From Isoetes engelmannii (lineage: Eukaryota > Streptophyta > Lycopodiopsida > Isoetales > Isoetaceae): a stretch of 22,814 bases of DNA. Below, in pieces: positions 20,091 through 22,814 of the stretch. The notes under the pieces were generated by a model. It did not search any database. It worked only from the letters and a program-made list of their open reading frames with translations, and had not been told where the DNA came from. Location of the stretch: positions 1 through 22,814 of the forward strand of contig JAANSK020254718.1 of NCBI GenBank assembly GCA_011763485.2, given 5' to 3'. Position 1 is the stretch's first letter. The number at the start of each line of letters is the position of its first letter. A program made the position numbers and the translations under genes.

Positions 20091-20197
20091 CTGAACCGTG
20101 CTCTGTTCGCGTCGTTATCCAAAATTCGAATATAACAAAAGCAGCCGGTCACTCTCCTTCCTTTCTCCGCCAGGAAAGCATGTTCAGAAATAGCATT
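20091..20197 (-). other. Candidate leader exon or orphan coding exon with splice donor
   Basis: On the minus strand an open stretch of 35 codons (containing EHAFLAEKGRR and CFCYIRILDNDANRARF) follows a TGA and ends at a good donor, TTCAG|GTATGTTG. It has no ATG in that frame. Other frames give short ATG-initiated frames, so it could serve as a 5' leader with small upstream ORFs. Splicing it to the exon at 19,043 does not keep this frame open. The Mutator-like element lies just 26 bp further upstream. Function unknown. Confidence 0.3.
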
Positions 20198-20222
20198 TCA
20201 TGGGAACGGCTACTCTCGCAAA

Positions 20223-20232
20223 GTGGCATGCA
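20223..20232. repeat. Target-site duplication, left copy (GTGGCATGCA)
   Basis: The identical 10-mer occurs at 21,407-21,416, flanking the element between. Ten bases is within the 8-11 bp typical of Mutator-like transposons. Confidence 0.75.
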
Positions 20233-20553
20233 TAGTTAGGAGTTATGAGTTATAAGTTAGGCAACGGCTAACGCGAAAATAACGTATAACGAGTTATGAG
20301 TCAAGGTCATAACGAGTTATTTTTTTGCCAAAAAAAAAATTCGAATTTTAACAGATTGTAACTTGCTATTGATCAATACGAGTACGCTGAATTCAAATAT
20401 GCAATCAGAATTCTCAACAAACTACTCTAACCTATAAAAAACTCTATCTTAGTACTCAAACTTGTGGTGCGCGTAGTCTTGCAGAATTTCTTTCAAATTT
20501 CTTTCATGTCTCTGAATGTTCATAGCTTAACCTGCAATAAAAGTACACCTGCA

Positions 20554-20690
20554 ACATTAATTGCCTCACTGTTGCTAAAACTCAATACTCTGTTACTAAA
20601 ATCACTGTTACTAAAATCATACACTGTTACTAAAAATCACTGTTACTGCAATCATACACATTAATTGCCTCAGTGTTGCTAAAAATCATA
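20554..20690. repeat. Minisatellite of CTGTTACTAAAATCA-like units
   Basis: About six units of 15-20 bp built on ACTGTTACTAAAATCA, some with an added TACA. A higher-order copy is visible: ACATTAATTGCCTCAC/G plus TGTTGCTAAAA at 20,554-20,580 recurs at 20,658-20,685. It lies inside the MULE and creates a spurious Leu/Thr-rich open frame. Confidence 0.85.
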
Positions 20691-20835
20691 TTCTGAATAA
20701 TTGCAAACTAATTTCTGCCCAAACAAGAAGCTTCAGCATTCCTTTGCAGCAAAATGCCATCCTAGCTTTCGATTGACCACCCCTTTTAGCACATTCATGC
20801 TAGAAGGTAGATAAATCTGCTGCATTCTGTCATCC

Positions 20836-21185
20836 ACAGCCTATTATTTGCCAATACAAGAAACTGGAGCCTTTTCACGTTTCTAATCTCAGGAGGGATT
20901 AGACCTGAAAGGTTGTTTCTAGAAAGATCAAGAGTGGTAATGCTGAAGGCATTGCATGGTTCTGGAGGAATAGTTTCTTCAAGCTTATTTCCTTGAAGAT
21001 TAAGATACAAAAGGCTGCTGCAGTTCCGGTTTCTGCTGCCTGCCTAATTCCGGTGGGATGTTTCCAGCCTGGTTGCATGTGGATAAGCCTAGGACTATCA
21101 ATGAAGTGCACGATTTTGGCAAGCTACCATTGATTTGACTATCCACTGCTCTCAATATTTCAAGGTTTTGAAGCATACCCAAACT
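20836..21185 (-). pseudogene. LRR receptor-kinase fragment captured in the MULE
   Basis: The minus strand encodes plant-type LRRs of the LxxLxLxxNxLxGxIPxE form: LGMLQNLEILRAV, NGSLP, GNIPPELG, then after a frameshift LLYLNLQGNKLEETIPPE, ITTLDLSRNNLSGLIPPEI and LQFLVLANNRL. About four to five repeats are present, with no kinase or transmembrane segment. Upstream an apparent 66-bp intron (21,251-21,186, GTAAGA...CCACAG) separates it from a further exon-like stretch rich in Ala (about 21,252-21,300), so the capture was of genomic DNA, not mRNA. The frameshift makes it non-functional. Confidence 0.82.
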
Positions 21186-21406
21186 CTGTGGCAGTGAACA
21201 ATGAAAACACAGAAATAGATAGATAGAGGGAGCCCGGAGGGAGTATCTTACCTGTTTGGCCGCAGCAGCAAAGAACGGCCGCACCGTAGCAAAAACGTTG
21301 GAGCAGAGGTAGGTGAGAGAAGGGGAAAAGATTTGGGAAAAATCTGCCTCTGTTTTTTTTTTTTGGCAAAAATAACAGGGGCATAACGCGTTATGTGCTA
21401 ACCATG

Positions 21407-21416
21407 GTGGCATGCA
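21407..21416. repeat. Target-site duplication, right copy (GTGGCATGCA)
   Basis: Identical to 20,223-20,232. Flanking bases differ on both sides, so the repeat is exactly 10 bp. Confidence 0.75.
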
Positions 21417-21696
21417 ACGGATTTCTAAAACCTCATCAGATTTCCGCGATGAACATCTCTTGGACTTCTTGTTTGAATTTTCATTCATTGCCGCTGCCAC
21501 AAAGTGGGATCATGCTAGCTCTGCCTTCACAAAAGAGCTTGGAAGTTGAGGATTGTGAGCAATTGTCGCTGCCGCGAGCCCTGAATTTTCTTCTCCTGTA
21601 GTTCTTTGAGCTATTTGCTTGCGTGGCAGGTGACATGTTCTTGCTTTGATTCTTGGCCGCCACCTTTACTGAAACCAAGTAGTCAATTTTTTGGGT
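21417..21696. other. Non-coding spacer
   Basis: No gene or repeat recognised between the MULE and the next foldback element. Open frames on either strand here look random. Confidence 0.45.
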
Positions 21697-21940
21697 GGCC
21701 GATTTGTTACGGGTAATGTTCGCTGACTGGCCATTACGTGCCCACCCCGCGTAATAGCCAGCCAACGAACATTTTCCCTCGAAATGTTAGGACAGCCCAT
21801 GTTTCGCACATGGCGCTCCCTTTTGAGGTGTTTATGTGATGACAGGTGGCACTAGCAGCCTGCCAGGTGGGACATGAAAGCTATAGGATGTAATAAGCGT
21901 GATAATATGGAAAAATGTGGCCTGCCCTAACATTTCGGCC
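21697..21940. mobile_element. Foldback/MITE-like element, 244 bp
   Basis: The outer ends are inverted: GGCCGATTTGTTA at 21,697-21,709 against GGCCGAAATGTTA read on the other strand from 21,940. A second, internal copy of the end word (CGAAATGTTAGGACAG) begins at 21,780 and matches the right end better. No target duplication could be made out. It has no coding capacity. It may be two nested or abutting elements: the hairpin at 21,711-21,778, and a 162-bp element 21,780-21,940. Confidence 0.6.
21711..21778. repeat. Strong hairpin, 24-bp arms
   Basis: Left arm 21,715-21,738 (AATGTTCGCTGACTGGCC then ATTACG) and right arm 21,750-21,773 pair with three mismatches, all G-T or A-C types, around an 11-nt GC-rich loop. 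GGG and CCC extend the stem outward with a small bulge. It is much more GC-rich than the surroundings. Confidence 0.8.
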
Positions 21941-22070
21941 AATAAAACAGCACGCTACTTCTCAAAGAAACAATATGTTTCCTGCTCCCAGCAGCCATAA
22001 TGGAACTAAGGGCCTTTTCACACGACTGTCTTATTTTTAAGAGTATTCGATAGGAGTATGTCACTCAAGG

Positions 22071-22208
22071 CCGGGTTCACATGCGCCATCACCGCCATCC
22101 ACGGTCGTGGAAAATGGGTCGCCCTTTTACGCCCACCATCATGAGCCATGCTTCATTCCCGTGGGATATAAGAGGGCCCCTCTTCGGCAACTCCACGTGA
22201 ACCCACCC
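22071..22208. mobile_element. Small MITE-like element with GGGTTCAC ends
   Basis: GGGTTCACATG at 22,073-22,083 is inverted at 22,194-22,204 (GGGTTCACGTG on the other strand), giving a unit of about 138 bp. The interior is GC-rich, contains the palindrome-like CCACGGTCGTGG (22,099-22,110) and has no coding capacity. No target duplication was identified. Confidence 0.5.
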
Positions 22209-22352
22209 TAAGCAAAAGAGGATGAAGTTGTTTTCACACTATTAAAATAAAACATGTCTCATTTATGTTCGAGGAAGTTCGCATAGGTTTGGTTCCTACT
22301 TTTAAGGGAAATGGAGCCTTATTATATACCAAGGGATTTTCCCCGCCATAAT

Positions 22353-22401
22353 ATAAGACACCACTTGTTGACCAAATCATGCAAATAATAAGTGGTCTTA
22401 T
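22353..22401. repeat. Short inverted repeat
   Basis: ATAAGACACCACTT on the left pairs with AAGTGGTCTTAT (22,390-22,401) apart from a 2-nt bulge. It is probably another remnant of a foldback element. It sits in an AT-rich tract with no gene. Confidence 0.5.
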
Positions 22402-22646
22402 GTTGTGATGACTTTTGCACTAGTGTTTATTAGTGTCTCATTCGTATAAGACTACAAAATGCACCATGTAATGTAAAAGCAATGTTCTTTGTTTTTTGGG
22501 TTGCCCGAAGGGCATACCCTTTGCAAGGATTAGCCAATAGGTATAATGCCGTGAATATGCCAAATAGATGGTCGAGATTTCAGGAAAATAGGAATATGTT
22601 GGGTATTGTACAAATGAAGGGTGACTTGATAAGGCCAACTTTTCCC

Positions 22647-22699
22647 GCAAGCGCAACCGTCGGATAGTTCAAAGTTTTGTCTGGCAAGCGCAACCGTCG
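22647..22699. repeat. 16-bp direct repeat GCAAGCGCAACCGTCG
   Basis: Identical copies at 22,647-22,662 and 22,684-22,699 with a 37-bp period. A shorter echo, GCAACCACGACTG, follows at once. Such a pair could be a regulatory motif or a decayed tandem repeat. The bases beyond (22,735-22,814) are GC-richer and could begin a gene outside the window, but nothing is recognisable. Confidence 0.75.
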
Positions 22700-22814
22700 A
22701 TGCAACCACGACTGCTAGTTGCAGATGCATGAGCCAAGAAGAAAGAGGAGGCCGGAACTGAAACTCCGTTGCACCATATTCTCTGGAATTTGCGGCAAAG
22801 CTGGAGTTCGACTG

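Larger units (their letters stand above)
20233..21406. mobile_element. Mutator-like (Pack-MULE-like) element, 1,174 bp, non-autonomous
   Basis: The element is bounded by a perfect 10-bp direct repeat. Its ends are inverted: GTTAG at each outer edge, then CATAACGAGTTAT at 20,308-20,320 against CATAACGCGTTAT on the opposite strand at 21,382-21,394, then TTTTTGCC plus a run of ten As at 20,322-20,339 and its complement at 21,353-21,374. The left end also carries extra degenerate copies of the TAACGAGTTATGAG word (20,240-20,300). The interior holds an LRR gene fragment with an intron and a minisatellite, and no transposase. A captured host gene between MULE-type ends is the Pack-MULE arrangement. 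Superfamily assignment rests on TSD length and capture, and should be confirmed. Confidence 0.7.

Noticed and set aside
21222-21245. Stowaway-type MITE end (TACTCCCTCCG on the minus strand)
   Set aside because: The 11-bp word matches the Stowaway terminus, but no partner end is present at a plausible distance. It lies inside a normal-looking 66-bp intron.
21000-21500. 166-codon open frame on the minus strand taken as one protein
   Set aside because: It reads from outside the MULE through its end, an intron and the LRR fragment. Only the LRR part is protein-like.
19080-22814. IFT144 N-terminal WD40 exons
   Set aside because: Minus-strand frames were read for blade motifs such as GTRVAYLTSL or MNNRxWxY and none was found. 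Diverged short exons cannot be fully excluded by eye.
1-22814. CRISPR arrays, operons, prokaryotic genes
   Set aside because: No regular repeat-spacer structure and no uninterrupted gene clusters. The genes are spliced and of eukaryotic type; the only bacterial-looking item is the tRNA.

Overview
This is eukaryotic nuclear DNA, AT-rich, with GT-AG introns. It most likely comes from a land plant that makes flagellated sperm. Two things point there. First, most of the window is one spliced gene on the minus strand, the C-terminal two-thirds of IFT144/WDR19, an intraflagellar-transport (IFT-A) subunit that flowering plants and conifers lack. Second, the smaller elements are plant types: a decayed strictosidine-synthase-like gene, an LRR-receptor fragment inside a Mutator-like element, and foldback elements. 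A bacterial-looking tRNA-Ser(GCU) in one intron recalls the chlamydial-type trnS reported from lycophytes, ferns and gymnosperms. A fern, lycophyte, cycad or Ginkgo therefore fits best; the species cannot be fixed from the sequence.

Layout. 1-3.4 kb: no gene I recognise; a pentanucleotide microsatellite, a foldback, and several old direct duplications, one interrupted by about 690 bp of unrelated sequence. 3.5-4.35 kb (+): a broken strictosidine-synthase-like pseudogene. 4.35-7.4 kb: non-coding, with a perfect 73-bp tandem duplication, a diverged 122-bp-period repeat, and one weak candidate first exon on the minus strand near 6.4-6.6 kb. 7,425-18,921 (-): 21 coding exons of IFT144 that join in frame to 896 codons plus a stop, with no frameshift or premature stop. 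Intron sizes are split: twelve of 66-106 bp, one of 420 bp and seven of 735-1,935 bp. The long introns carry passengers: the tRNA-Ser in the 947-bp intron and a broken opposite-strand protein-coding fragment in the 1,935-bp intron. One short intron is GC-AG.

19-22.8 kb: where the N-terminal WD40 propeller of IFT144 should lie, I find no WD40 exons. There is instead a small candidate start exon (encoding MPRTTPKKKSGNRNDTKTE), degenerate copies of part of that region, a possible leader exon, a 1.17-kb Mutator-like element with a perfect 10-bp target-site duplication and a captured LRR-kinase fragment, and a cluster of foldback/MITE-like elements. Either the propeller exons lie beyond the window across an intron longer than 3.9 kb, or this locus encodes a propeller-less IFT144. 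Choosing between these is the main open question.
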